Assembly (NCBI GenBank): GCA_050299555.1 | Contig: JBNKWA010000011.1 | Span: 1-37,772, forward strand | Source: JBNKWA01 sp050299555 | Lineage (GTDB): Bacteria; Pseudomonadota; Alphaproteobacteria; Rhodobacterales; Rhodobacteraceae | DNA: 37,772 nt | Reading direction: 5' to 3' | In this document: positions 8,711 to 16,444 of the stretch, one piece after another | Layout of the letters: the number at the start of each line of letters is the position of its first letter | Numbering within the stretch: the stretch's first letter is position 1 | The notes under the pieces: generated by a model | Databases searched by the model: none | The model's input: only the letters and a program-made list of their open reading frames with translations | What the model was told of the DNA's origin: nothing | Translations under genes and position numbers: made by a program

Positions 8711-9685
8711 CTACCGGCGTGGTGCGGCGGCCCGGCGCAGCCGGTCGTTGATGGCCAGCCCCAGCCCCTTTTCCGGGACCCGTGCCACGGCGATGGTCCG
8801 CCCGCCGGCCATCGCGTCCAGCGCCCGCAGATGCCCAAACAGGTTCGCCGCCGCCTCGGCCAGGTCCCCGGCCTCGCTCAGGCTCAGCCCCTCGCGCCCG
8901 ACCAGCGGCCCGAAGCCCAGCCACAGCTCGCCCGCCTCCGGCGCCCCGGCATTCAGCCGCAGCGGCGCCTCGGGCGCATAATGCGAGGCAAGCTGACCGG
9001 GGGCGCTGACCGCCGCATCCCCGGCCCGCGTCGCCAGCGCCTGCCCCAGCGCGGGCTCGATCGCCTCCACCGGCAGCCCGCCGGGCCTGAGCAGCACCGG
9101 CGCCTCGCCGCGAAAGCCGACGATGGTCGACTCCACCCCCACCGGGCACGGCCCGCCATCCAGCACCGCCGCGATCCGCCCCGACAGCCCGTCCAGCACA
9201 TGCCCGGCCGTGGTCGGGCTGACGCTGCCCGACGGGTTCGCCGACGGCCCCACGATCGGCCCGCCGAAGGCCGCCAGCAGCGCCCGCGCCAGCGGATGCG
9301 CCGGTACCCGGATCGCCACCGTATCCAGCCCCGCCGTCACCGCATCGGGCAGTTCCGCCCCCCGCTTCGGCAGCACCAGCGTCAGCGGTCCCGGCCAGAA
9401 GGCGGTGGCCAGCGCCCGGGCGCCGGTCCCGATCTCGGCCAGCGCCTCGGCCGCCGCCAGGTCCGCCACATGCACGATCAGCGGATTGAACGCCGGCCGC
9501 CCCTTGGCGGCATAGACCGCCGCCACGGCGTCGCCATTCCGGGCATCGGCGCCCAGCCCGTAGACCGTCTCGGTCGGGAAGGCGACCAGCCGCCCCGCGC
9601 GCAGAAGCGCCGCCGCGCGGGCAATGCCCACGCTGTCGGCAGCCAGACGCTCGGTGGCCAGACGCTCGGTGACGGTCTTGGGCAT
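8711..9685 (-). CDS. L-threonylcarbamoyladenylate synthase (Sua5/YwlC/YrdC type)
   Basis: A 324-residue enzyme making threonylcarbamoyl-AMP from threonine, bicarbonate and ATP, the first step of the universal t6A37 modification of ANN-decoding tRNAs. The YrdC domain occupies about residues 15-205, with 'VAFPTETVYGLGADA', 'KGRPAFNPLIVHV', 'GPLTLVLP', 'PTTAGHV' and 'GVESTIVGF' all present. The remainder (from about 235) matches the C-terminal Sua5 domain ('GQLASHYAPEAPLRL'), so this is the long Sua5 form rather than the short TsaC form. ATG at 9685 begins 'MPKTVTERL'; the much longer minus-strand open frame continues across the divergent acyl-CoA dehydrogenase and is an artefact of GC-rich DNA. 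The acyl-CoA dehydrogenase gene diverges from it 105 nt away. Confidence 0.93.
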   Translation of the reverse strand: MPKTVTERLATERLAADSVGIARAAALLRAGRLVAFPTETVYGLGADARNGDAVAAVYAAKGRPAFNPLIVHVADLAAAEALAEIGTGARALATAFWPGPLTLVLPKRGAELPDAVTAGLDTVAIRVPAHPLARALLAAFGGPIVGPSANPSGSVSPTTAGHVLDGLSGRIAAVLDGGPCPVGVESTIVGFRGEAPVLLRPGGLPVEAIEPALGQALATRAGDAAVSAPGQLASHYAPEAPLRLNAGAPEAGELWLGFGPLVGREGLSLSEAGDLAEAAANLFGHLRALDAMAGGRTIAVARVPEKGLGLAINDRLRRAAAPRR

Positions 9686-9790
9686 GTCTCTGACGCTGCG
9701 TTTGGCTTGCCGGCCCCCGGCACGGGGTTTACCTATGCGTGAGGCGACAGCCCTACCGCCACCATCCGCATGCCGCAAGGGAGCCCGCCC

Positions 9791-11476
9791 ATGAGCTATC
9801 GCGCACCGATCGGGGAATTGCGCTTCGTGCTGGAACACGTGATCGGCGCCGGCCGGCTGGCCGGGACCGACCTTTTCGCCGAGGCGACGCCCGAGACCGC
9901 CGAGGCGATCCTGACCGAGGCGGCGAAGCTGGCCGAGGGTGTGCTGGCGCCGCTGAACCGCGGCGGCGACCTCAACCCGGCGCGGCTGGAGAACGGCATC
10001 GTGCGCACCTCGCCCGGTTTCGCCGACGCCTTCCGGCAGCTTGCGGATGGCGGCTGGATGGGCATCTCGGCCAGCGCCGAGTCCGGCGGCATGGGCTTGC
10101 CCATGGTGCTGACCGCCTGCGTCAACGAGATCATGTCCTCGGCCTGCCTGGCGCTGATGCTGAACCCGCTGATGAGCCAGGGCCAGGTGGAGACGCTGGA
10201 ACACCACGGCTCGGACACCCTGAAGGCCACCTACCTGCCGAAGCTGATCGCCGGCGAATGGACCGGCACCATGAACCTGACCGAGCCGCAGGCCGGTTCG
10301 GACGTGGGCGCGCTCCGGACCAGGGCCGAGCCCAACGGCGACGGTACCTACGCGATTACCGGGCAGAAGATCTTCATCTCCTGGGCCGACCACGATTTCG
10401 GCGGCAATGTCTGCCATCTGGTGCTGGCCCGCACCCCGGACGGCGCGCCGGGGACCAAGGGCATCTCGCTTTTCATGGTGCCGAAATATCTGCCGGACGG
10501 CGACGGCAACCCCGGTCAGGCGAACAGCCTGCGGGTGGTCTCGCTGGAACACAAGCTCGGCCTGCACGGCTCGCCCACCGCGGTGATGCAGTATGACGGC
10601 GCCACCGGCTGGCTGGTCGGGCCCGAATTCGGCGGCATGGCGGCGATGTTCACGATGATGAACAACGCCCGGCTCGGGGTTGCCGTGCAGGGGCTGAGCC
10701 AGGCCGAGGCGGCGACCCAGAAGGCGCTCGCATATGCCGCCGAGCGCAAGCAGGGCCGCAGCCCGGTCGCGGACGGTGCCGGCACCATCATCGACCATGC
10801 CGACGTGCGTCGCATGCTGATGACGATGAAGGCGCTGACCGCGACGGTGCGGGCGATCTGCCTCGACTGCGCGCTGTCGCTCGACATGGGCCGGGCCACC
10901 GGCGATGCCGGCTGGTCGGCGCGCGGGGCGCTGCTGACGCCCATTGCCAAGGCGTTCGGCACCGATGCCGGCTGCGAGGTGGCGGCGCTCGGGGTGCAGG
11001 TCCATGGCGGCATGGGCTTCATCGAGGAGACCGGCGCCGCGCAGTATTACCGCGACGTCAGGGTGACCACGATCTACGAGGGCACCAACGGCATCCAGGC
11101 CATGGACCTCGTGGGCCGCAAGCTGGCCGATGGCGGCAAGGCGGCGCGGGCGCTCCTGGACGAGATCGAGGTGACAGCGGCGGCCGGCAGCAAGGCGCTG
11201 GCCAGCGCGCACAGCGCCCTGGCCGAGGCCACCGAAACCCTGCTGGCGGCCGAGATGAACGACCGCTTCGCCGGCGCGGTGCCGTACTTGCGCGCCTTCG
11301 CACTGACCCTCGGCGGCCATTACCTCGCCAGGGCGGCGGCGGGCGGCGACCCGGCGCGGGTGGCGCTGGCGCGCTTCCACGACCGGCTGCTGGCCGAGGT
11401 GCCGGGGCTCTGCGTTCAGGCCACCGCCGGTGCCGCCGATCTCTACACCCTGTCGCCCGAGGCGCTGGCCTCGTGA
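9791..11476 (+). CDS. Acyl-CoA dehydrogenase with C-terminal extension domain
   Basis: A 561-residue flavoprotein of the acyl-CoA dehydrogenase superfamily, oxidising acyl-CoA to enoyl-CoA in fatty- or carboxylic-acid breakdown. Visible family segments include 'MNLTEPQAGSDVGALRTRAE' (FAD/substrate loop, near residue 158), 'GQKIFISWADHD', 'VQVHGGMGFIEETGAAQYYRDVR' and the catalytic region 'TTIYEGTNGIQAMDLVGRKL' near 425-444, containing the likely catalytic Glu. The extra ~110 C-terminal residues are typical of the long subgroup that includes DmdC (3-methylmercaptopropionyl-CoA dehydrogenase); whether this is DmdC cannot be decided here. ATG at 9791 is preferred over ATG 9770 because AAGGGA lies about 7 nt upstream. 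Its stop overlaps the start of the metallo-hydrolase gene, so the two are translationally coupled. Confidence 0.92.
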   Translation: MSYRAPIGELRFVLEHVIGAGRLAGTDLFAEATPETAEAILTEAAKLAEGVLAPLNRGGDLNPARLENGIVRTSPGFADAFRQLADGGWMGISASAESGGMGLPMVLTACVNEIMSSACLALMLNPLMSQGQVETLEHHGSDTLKATYLPKLIAGEWTGTMNLTEPQAGSDVGALRTRAEPNGDGTYAITGQKIFISWADHDFGGNVCHLVLARTPDGAPGTKGISLFMVPKYLPDGDGNPGQANSLRVVSLEHKLGLHGSPTAVMQYDGATGWLVGPEFGGMAAMFTMMNNARLGVAVQGLSQAEAATQKALAYAAERKQGRSPVADGAGTIIDHADVRRMLMTMKALTATVRAICLDCALSLDMGRATGDAGWSARGALLTPIAKAFGTDAGCEVAALGVQVHGGMGFIEETGAAQYYRDVRVTTIYEGTNGIQAMDLVGRKLADGGKAARALLDEIEVTAAAGSKALASAHSALAEATETLLAAEMNDRFAGAVPYLRAFALTLGGHYLARAAAGGDPARVALARFHDRLLAEVPGLCVQATAGAADLYTLSPEALAS

Positions 11477-12522
11477 TGGACGGTCGCCCCGGCGCCGAGG
11501 AGATCCGCTTTCCCCATGCCGCACCGCCGGCCGAGGGCGAGGCGATCCGGGTTGCCGAGGGCATCCTCTGGCTGCGGCTGCCGCTGCCCATGGCGCTCGA
11601 CCACGTCAATGTCTACGCGCTCGACGACGGCGACGGCTGGACGCTGATCGACACCGGCTTCGACAGCGGCCGCGCCCGGGCGATCTGGCAGGGCGTGCTG
11701 GACGGCCCGCTGGCCGGCAAGCCGGTGCGCCGGCTTGTTGTGACCCATCATCACCCCGACCATGTCGGCCTCGCCGGCTGGTTCCAGGACGTCCACGGCG
11801 CCGAGCTTCTGACCACCCGCACCGCCTGGCTCTATGCCCGCATGCTGGTGCTCGACGAACAGGCCGTGGCCTCGGCCGAAACGCTCGCCTTCCTGCGCGA
11901 CGCCGGGGCGCCGGCATCGCTGCTCAAGTCCCGGGCCGAGGCGCGCCCGTTCAACTTCGCCGATGTCGTGGCGCCGATGCCGGTGGGCTTCACCCGGCTG
12001 CGCGACGGCGACGAGATCACCATGGCCGGCCGCCGCTGGCGGGTGCTGACCGGCGACGGCCACGCGCCCGAGCACGCCACCTTCTGGTCGCTCGACGACG
12101 ACCTGGTGATCGCCGGCGACCAGATCCTGCCCGGCATCTCACCCAATCTCGGCGTCTTCGCCACCGAACCCGACGCCGACCCGGTGGCCGAATGGCTGGC
12201 CTCCTGCGCCCGCTTCCAGGCGCTGGCCGAGGAGAGGCACATCGTGCTGCCGGGCCACAAGCTGCCCTTCACCGGGCTGCCGGCGCGCATGGGCCAGCTC
12301 ATCGACAACCACCACGGCGCGCTGGCCCGGCTCCACGGCCACCTGGCCACCCCGCAGGCCGCCGCCGAATGCTTCCTGCCGCTGTTCAAGCGCCAGGTGG
12401 GCGAAGGCGAGTTCGGGCTGGCGCTGGCCGAGGCGGTGGCGCATCTCAACCACCTCCACGCCACCGGCCGGGCGGTGCGCGAACGCCGCGGCGACGGTGC
12501 CTGGGCCTGGCGCGCGGCCTGA
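11476..12522 (+). CDS. Metallo-beta-lactamase-fold hydrolase
   Basis: A 348-residue MBL-fold metal-dependent hydrolase. The metal-binding motif THHHPDH is at residues 90-96, preceded by 'LIDTGFD' near 58; the further ligands are likely in 'GDGHAPEH', 'IAGDQIL' and 'LPGHKLPF'. The arrangement resembles glyoxalase II-like and thioesterase-like members with an extra C-terminal helical region ('LFKRQVGEGEFGLALAEAVAHLNHLHATGR'). The start is the ATG at 11476, which shares its A with the acyl-CoA dehydrogenase TGA; a GTG one codon earlier is possible. Coupling with the dehydrogenase suggests a role in the same acyl-CoA pathway, perhaps as thioesterase; this is inference from position only. Confidence 0.88.
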   Translation: MDGRPGAEEIRFPHAAPPAEGEAIRVAEGILWLRLPLPMALDHVNVYALDDGDGWTLIDTGFDSGRARAIWQGVLDGPLAGKPVRRLVVTHHHPDHVGLAGWFQDVHGAELLTTRTAWLYARMLVLDEQAVASAETLAFLRDAGAPASLLKSRAEARPFNFADVVAPMPVGFTRLRDGDEITMAGRRWRVLTGDGHAPEHATFWSLDDDLVIAGDQILPGISPNLGVFATEPDADPVAEWLASCARFQALAEERHIVLPGHKLPFTGLPARMGQLIDNHHGALARLHGHLATPQAAAECFLPLFKRQVGEGEFGLALAEAVAHLNHLHATGRAVRERRGDGAWAWRAA

Positions 12523-12578
12523 CGGCAACACCGCCCGGCGCCGCCGCGCAACACGGCAAGATTTGAACGCCGCCCGTG

Positions 12579-12606
12579 GTGACAAACCTCGCAAAACCGC
12601 TATAGC
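12579..12606 (+). promoter_or_regulatory. Probable housekeeping promoter of the oxidase subunit IV gene
   Basis: A GTGACA -35-like hexamer (12579-12584), 16-nt spacer and TATAGC -10-like hexamer (12601-12606) lie 38 nt before the start codon of the small cytochrome oxidase subunit gene. This is a pattern match by eye. Confidence 0.5.
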
Positions 12607-12643
12607 TTCGCCCGGAACGCTTCGATGACGAGGACACAGCGGC

Positions 12644-12778
12644 ATGGCTGAGCACGAACACGGCAAGATGGACGTCACCGAGCACCAGAAGGTCTTCGAG
12701 GGCTTCGTCCGGTTCTGGATCTGGGTGTTCGGCGCCACGATCTTCATCCTTCTCTTTCTCGCGGTCTTCAACAGCTGA
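12644..12778 (+). CDS. aa3-type cytochrome c oxidase subunit IV (small, single-helix)
   Basis: A 44-residue membrane protein reading MAEHEHGKMDVTEHQKVFEG followed by one hydrophobic helix and ending FNS. This matches the bacterial aa3-type cytochrome c oxidase subunit IV found in Rhodobacter and Paracoccus: a polar N-terminus with 'TEHQKVFEGFVR' and one transmembrane helix rich in Phe, Ile and Leu. It packs against the core oxidase subunits in the inner membrane; the other oxidase genes are not in the window, which is normal for this gene. A likely promoter is seen at 12579-12606. The gene is short and easily missed by automatic callers. Confidence 0.9.
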   Translation: MAEHEHGKMDVTEHQKVFEGFVRFWIWVFGATIFILLFLAVFNS

Positions 12779-12791
12779 GGCGCGGCAGGCG

Positions 12792-13106
12792 GTGACCCTC
12801 AGGCTGGCGCTTGCGGTGGCACTCCTGGCATCGCCGGTGGCGGCGGTGACCGACACCCAGGTGGGCAGCTACACCGCCTATGCCGAACGGCTCGGCGCCC
12901 TGATCGGCCAGGACGCGGGCGGCGGCGAATCGCGCGCCCGCTGCATCCTGACCGCGTTCGAGGGCAGCAAGGGCGAAGCCGGCGTGGACGCGCTGATGCG
13001 GCTCATGCGCGAGGTCTCGACAGGCGTGGAATTCGACGATCCGGTGGTCACCGGGTTCAACGAGCGCTACGGCTCGGCATACCGGCAGGCACTCAGGGCC
13101 TGCTGA
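12792..13106 (+). CDS. Small secreted protein of unknown function
   Basis: A 104-residue protein with a signal peptide ('LRLALAVALLASPVAA', cleavage near residue 18). The mature part is about 86 residues, helical in composition, with two cysteines: one in 'RARCILTAF' and one as the very last residue, so a disulfide is possible in the periplasm. No family is recognised. The start is GTG at 12792, 13 nt after the oxidase subunit stop, so read-through from the oxidase promoter is likely. A lipoprotein gene follows 34 nt downstream. Confidence 0.65.
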   Translation: MTLRLALAVALLASPVAAVTDTQVGSYTAYAERLGALIGQDAGGGESRARCILTAFEGSKGEAGVDALMRLMREVSTGVEFDDPVVTGFNERYGSAYRQALRAC

Positions 13107-13140
13107 CAACAACCAGAACGGACGAACAGGCAGGCAGGCG

Positions 13141-13752
13141 ATGCGGATCATTCGGGCGGTCGCGGCGATCATCATGCTGGCGATGCTGGGCGCCTGCGCC
13201 GAGGAGATCGGCGCCAGCCCGGTCGAGATCGCGCGGGCGCGCTACGTCTCGGACGAGCCGCCCTATATCGCGCTGGTCACCACCGTCGCGCGGCGCAACA
13301 ACCGCGGCGCCCATACCGGGCTGATCATCAACGCCTCCGAGCGGGTGCTCTACGATCCCGCCGGCACCTTCCACTACATCGACCTGCCCGAGCGCGGCGA
13401 CATCCACTACGGCATGACCGACCGCATGGTGCGCTACTACAAGCGCTACCACGCCCGCTTCTCGCATTTCGTGCACGAGCAGAAGGTCTACGTGCCGATG
13501 GCGGTGGCCGAGCTGGCGCTGGCCCGCACCCAGGCCGAGGGGGCGCAGCCGAAGATGTTCTGCTCCAATTCCACCGGCGAGATCCTGCACGGGGTCCCGG
13601 GCTTCGAGGTGATGCGGGCGAGCTTCTTCCCCGAGACGCTGCGCCGCGACTTCGCCCAGGTGCCCGGGGTGATCGACAGCTACTGGTACGAGGACGACGA
13701 GGACAAGGCCGTCCCCACCTCGGACGACGTCGGAACCTCGGCCGAGGGCTGA
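13141..13752 (+). CDS. Lipoprotein, possible papain-like (permuted NlpC/P60-type) fold
   Basis: A 203-residue predicted lipoprotein: the lipobox L-G-A-C places the lipidated cysteine at residue 19. The mature part carries a His in 'NRGAHTGLIIN' (H58) followed much later by a Cys in 'KMFCSNSTGEIL' (C141). A His-before-Cys order with this spacing is seen in circularly permuted NlpC/P60 and YiiX-like cysteine hydrolases, so a papain-like fold is plausible but unproven. The C-terminus is acidic and ends in 'DEDKAVPTSDDVGTSAEG'. The last ~134 bp of the gene are copied almost exactly at 17551-17702, and an A/T-rich foreign-looking region starts directly after the stop. AGGCAGGCAGGCG before the ATG can serve as ribosome binding site. 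Confidence 0.7.
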   Translation: MRIIRAVAAIIMLAMLGACAEEIGASPVEIARARYVSDEPPYIALVTTVARRNNRGAHTGLIINASERVLYDPAGTFHYIDLPERGDIHYGMTDRMVRYYKRYHARFSHFVHEQKVYVPMAVAELALARTQAEGAQPKMFCSNSTGEILHGVPGFEVMRASFFPETLRRDFAQVPGVIDSYWYEDDEDKAVPTSDDVGTSAEG

Positions 13753-13763
13753 TCCGGGCCGAT
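13630..13763 (+). repeat. Tail repeat T1 (3' end of the lipoprotein gene)
   Basis: This segment covers the final ~41 codons of the lipoprotein gene plus the first bases after its stop. It recurs at 17551-17702 with four substitutions that can be counted and one extra 18-bp unit. It holds one copy of the 18-bp unit GACGACGTCGGAACCTCG (13723-13740). T1 marks the left border of the module carrying the CHAT gene. Confidence 0.9.
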
Positions 13764-13765
13764 CC

Positions 13766-13796
13766 CTTCCCCGCCCGGGGGCGCTTGGGCGGGAAG
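13766..13796 (+). terminator. Hairpin after the lipoprotein gene
   Basis: CTTCCCCGCCC pairs with GGGCGGGAAG across a short loop, 14 nt past the lipoprotein stop. There is no T tract, so this is a likely but not classic terminator. Confidence 0.4.
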
Positions 13797-13962
13797 CCGA
13801 TGTTCATTGCGGTCTGCACCAAGGTGCGCTGTGCGGACGAAGCCGCACTTTCGAACTGAGAGTACCGAATTCAGACCAAGCTCGGTCAGTCCCAAGTTCG
13901 ATGGCTCGCGTCTGGTTGTGGTTTTTGGGAGCAGCCTAGCCGGATCGTAGCCAAGCAAGTAG

Positions 13963-15804
13963 CTAGGGTCGGAAGAGCCGTCTCCTTCGCTTCCGGCGTG
14001 GCTTTGACTGTTTTTTGGCTTTGCCGCTTGCCCACTTCTTCTCAAACCACTCAATTTCAGCTTTGTAGTACCTCTTTATTTCTTCGACCGATTTACTTTC
14101 CGATTCATCTTGAGAATCGTGTTCATCCCAGCCTTTAAGCGCACTCTCAAGCTGATTCCGAATGTAAGAAGGAACATCATCAAGCAGGACGCGCAGGTAT
14201 TGAGGGTAAACACCGTCCATAACATACGGTCGTCGCCCCTGCGATTGACCGTAAGTCTGATTTTGAGCGCGCCATAGAGCTTCTGCCAGAGGCATGTCCT
14301 CGTCGTGTTCGACGAAGTACTCAGCAACTTGTGCTGCCTCTGCACTGGTTACTGGGAAAAGTGTTCCGACATATGCACGCGCTCCGGCGAACATGAAGCG
14401 ACCTGCAAGTTGATGCCACGACGCGCAAGCGTTGTTAAAAATCACCGGCGAGCCGTGGATGGCAAGCTCCCTCGGCATCGCAATGTAGTTGTGGTCAGCC
14501 ATTTTTAGAGCCGCCGAGCCCAAGACGCGCGGTATTAGCTCTCGCTCAACAGGTTCGAGTTTCTTCGCTCGGTGCAGCTCTACGAAGTCCTTAATGGCCG
14601 TCCCGACTTCTATTTTTTCCGATTTCTTTGGATCGCTCCAACTAACCCCATCGAGCTCATGGAAGCGCTCGAATTGCATCACGCTTAGGATATCGGGATC
14701 ATCCGTTTGACCAACACCAATCGCCGTGTCGACAACTAGACGACGCTTCCGCCCAGAGGTGTCATCGAACTCGTACGTGAACCGATAGCCATCGGCATCG
14801 CCGCAGTGCGTGGCGAAAAGCAAGAAGTCATATGGAAAGAGTTCGACAGTATTTGTGATGTCTCTGACGTTGGCGGTCTTCCAAGGGTAACCCCGAACGA
14901 ACACCCGACGTTTGGCCAGTGATCGTGCAACAACCTCAACTTCCTGCGCCTGTGTTCGGCCGGGGTCCACTAAGACAGCACATCGGATACCAGTCGTGTT
15001 CGCATTTCCAGCAGCAAGTCCGTTTAGAACGGATACGCCGAGATCAGGATAGATTTCGAGATGGGTCGAGGGAACCTCGGGAAAGCCAAGGCCGTAGGGA
15101 ATGTGACTGGTGAAGAACGTTATACTTCCACCCTCGTGAGGAACGACTTCGGGGCACAACTCTCGGACGCGCGTGGTCAGCTGAGCCAAACTGTCGGAAG
15201 CGCTCTGACCTTGGACGTCGTACAGGCTATATAGTTCTTCAGTAAGTGCTTCGGCGACGGCCTTATCTACTTCCGGAATTGTGAGAAGATCTGCGTCGAG
15301 TGCGTATGCATAGTTCGCGGCAATCACCTCACTGAGCGGTTCACCGGCCTCGCACACGACGAGATGATTTCTGCCATTTAGTTCGGAGGCTCTTGTCTCA
15401 GCACCATCACTGAACTCAATAACCTGACCGTTCCGCAGCGCAGTGAGGAGACCCGCGCCTATGTGGTTCCTGCCCCACTTCAAGACTGCGGGAGGGGGCT
15501 TCTCCTGAAGGACTCGGGCTAAGTCTTGAGCAGTGGCTGTCAGAATACTTCGCGACGGTAGGAGGTCAGCCATTGCCGCTCGTTGTTCGGCGGACAGGTC
15601 GGCAAGAGCAATCCTTCTAACGCCCGCTTTGGCAATCGCATTGTTGCGCCGGACTGCCTCGCTTCGGCCGTCCGGTCTAGTCATTCTAGGGCCGTCGAGT
15701 ATCGGCAGGTAGTAGCCCGGACGGTTGAAAATGCATGAGAGCCGCGCCGCCAATTCGGCGTCGTCGGATAAAATGGCGAGTTGTCGGATCGGAGGGCATT
15801 GCAT
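13963..15804 (-). CDS. CHAT-domain (caspase-like) peptidase candidate
   Basis: A 613-residue protein whose C-terminal half has the hallmarks of a CHAT caspase-like protease. The catalytic His is in 'FLLFATHCGDADGY' (H333), followed by Gly as in caspases. The catalytic Cys is in 'PVIFNNACASW' (C460), and the typical closing segment 'GARAYVGTLFPVTSAEAAQVAEYF' follows at 474-497 with 'PLAEALWRAQ' after it. The first ~270 residues show no recognised domain and may sense a signal or be a degenerate repeat of the fold. The tail is charged, with a long acidic-then-basic end ('SKPRRKRRRRLFRP'). The gene is clearly richer in A/T than its neighbours and uses rarer codons, so it was probably acquired horizontally. 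CHAT proteases act in several bacterial anti-phage systems; no partner gene is adjacent on the same strand. Start at ATG 15804; no good ribosome binding site is seen. Confidence 0.78.
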   Translation of the reverse strand: MQCPPIRQLAILSDDAELAARLSCIFNRPGYYLPILDGPRMTRPDGRSEAVRRNNAIAKAGVRRIALADLSAEQRAAMADLLPSRSILTATAQDLARVLQEKPPPAVLKWGRNHIGAGLLTALRNGQVIEFSDGAETRASELNGRNHLVVCEAGEPLSEVIAANYAYALDADLLTIPEVDKAVAEALTEELYSLYDVQGQSASDSLAQLTTRVRELCPEVVPHEGGSITFFTSHIPYGLGFPEVPSTHLEIYPDLGVSVLNGLAAGNANTTGIRCAVLVDPGRTQAQEVEVVARSLAKRRVFVRGYPWKTANVRDITNTVELFPYDFLLFATHCGDADGYRFTYEFDDTSGRKRRLVVDTAIGVGQTDDPDILSVMQFERFHELDGVSWSDPKKSEKIEVGTAIKDFVELHRAKKLEPVERELIPRVLGSAALKMADHNYIAMPRELAIHGSPVIFNNACASWHQLAGRFMFAGARAYVGTLFPVTSAEAAQVAEYFVEHDEDMPLAEALWRAQNQTYGQSQGRRPYVMDGVYPQYLRVLLDDVPSYIRNQLESALKGWDEHDSQDESESKSVEEIKRYYKAEIEWFEKKWASGKAKKQSKPRRKRRRRLFRP

Positions 15805-16018
15805 CGTTAGACTGATGCCACGTGGATGACCCTGAGGCTACTCGGGATTGTTTCCCGGGTCTTACTGCTTCACGCCCATCACGACCGATGCTGCGCTACG
15901 CACCAATGCACACAATGGGCTCCAAGCCGACATGCATGCAAAGCGCAGCATTTGTAGAAAAGGGCTCTGGCGGGGCCGTCTGCAGTGCCGATCCGACGTG
16001 ACCGGACGCCTCCGAAAT

Positions 16019-16265
16019 TTGCGGCACCACGGCCCGCAGAGGGCCGAATTGCCCCGTTTCCGGGTGTCCCCGGGCATGTCCCCACAAAACACCATTCAAT
16101 ATCAATAACTTGGCCGGCGTCCCCATGGGGACGCCTCGTCCGGGGCCCCGAGGGCAGTGCCGGCTGCCGCCAACCCGTCCCCGGACCGTCCCCACGGGAT
16201 TCCGTTCAGTTTCAACACCTTGACCCCCCGTCCCCATGGGGACGCCGTGTCCCGGCCGCGGTCAG
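16019..16265 (+). repeat. Intergenic structured repeat, element B copy 1 (complete)
   Basis: First complete copy of a ~230-250 bp intergenic element seen four times in the window. Order of parts: hairpin CGGCCC-loop-GGGCCG (16030-16046); the block GTCCCCACAAAA; 'ATATCAATAACTTG'; the perfect 20-bp palindrome GGCGTCCCCATGGGGACGCC (16116-16135); 'GCCGCCAACCCGTCCCC'; GTCCCCACGGGATTCCG; 'TTCAACACCTTGACCCCC'; and a second palindrome CGTCCCCATGGGGACG (16229-16244). The end GTGTCCCGGCCGCGGTCAG is shared only with copy 2. The rest of the gap 15805-16444 holds no gene that can be supported. Confidence 0.9.
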
Positions 16266-16444
16266 GCGTAGGGCCCACTCGGCGCCGAACCGGCCGCGAC
16301 CCGTCCGGCGCTGCCGCCGCCCGGCCGGAACGAAGCGGGTTTACCCGATGAGCCCGCGGTCCTAACACTGGTCGCAATCAAGAATGCCAAAGTGCAGCCG
16401 AGGATCGGATTTCCCGATCTTCGGAACCATGGGAGGAGGAAACC

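Noticed and set aside
9686..11524. Upstream extension of the Sua5-family gene on the minus strand
   Set aside because: It runs through the divergent acyl-CoA dehydrogenase gene and has no family similarity. The true start is ATG 9685.
16102..16377. Short open frames inside element B copies (peptides beginning MGTGGQGV)
   Set aside because: They come from the repeat palindromes, differ in length and end between copies, and have no ribosome binding sites. Repetition of the DNA explains the similarity.
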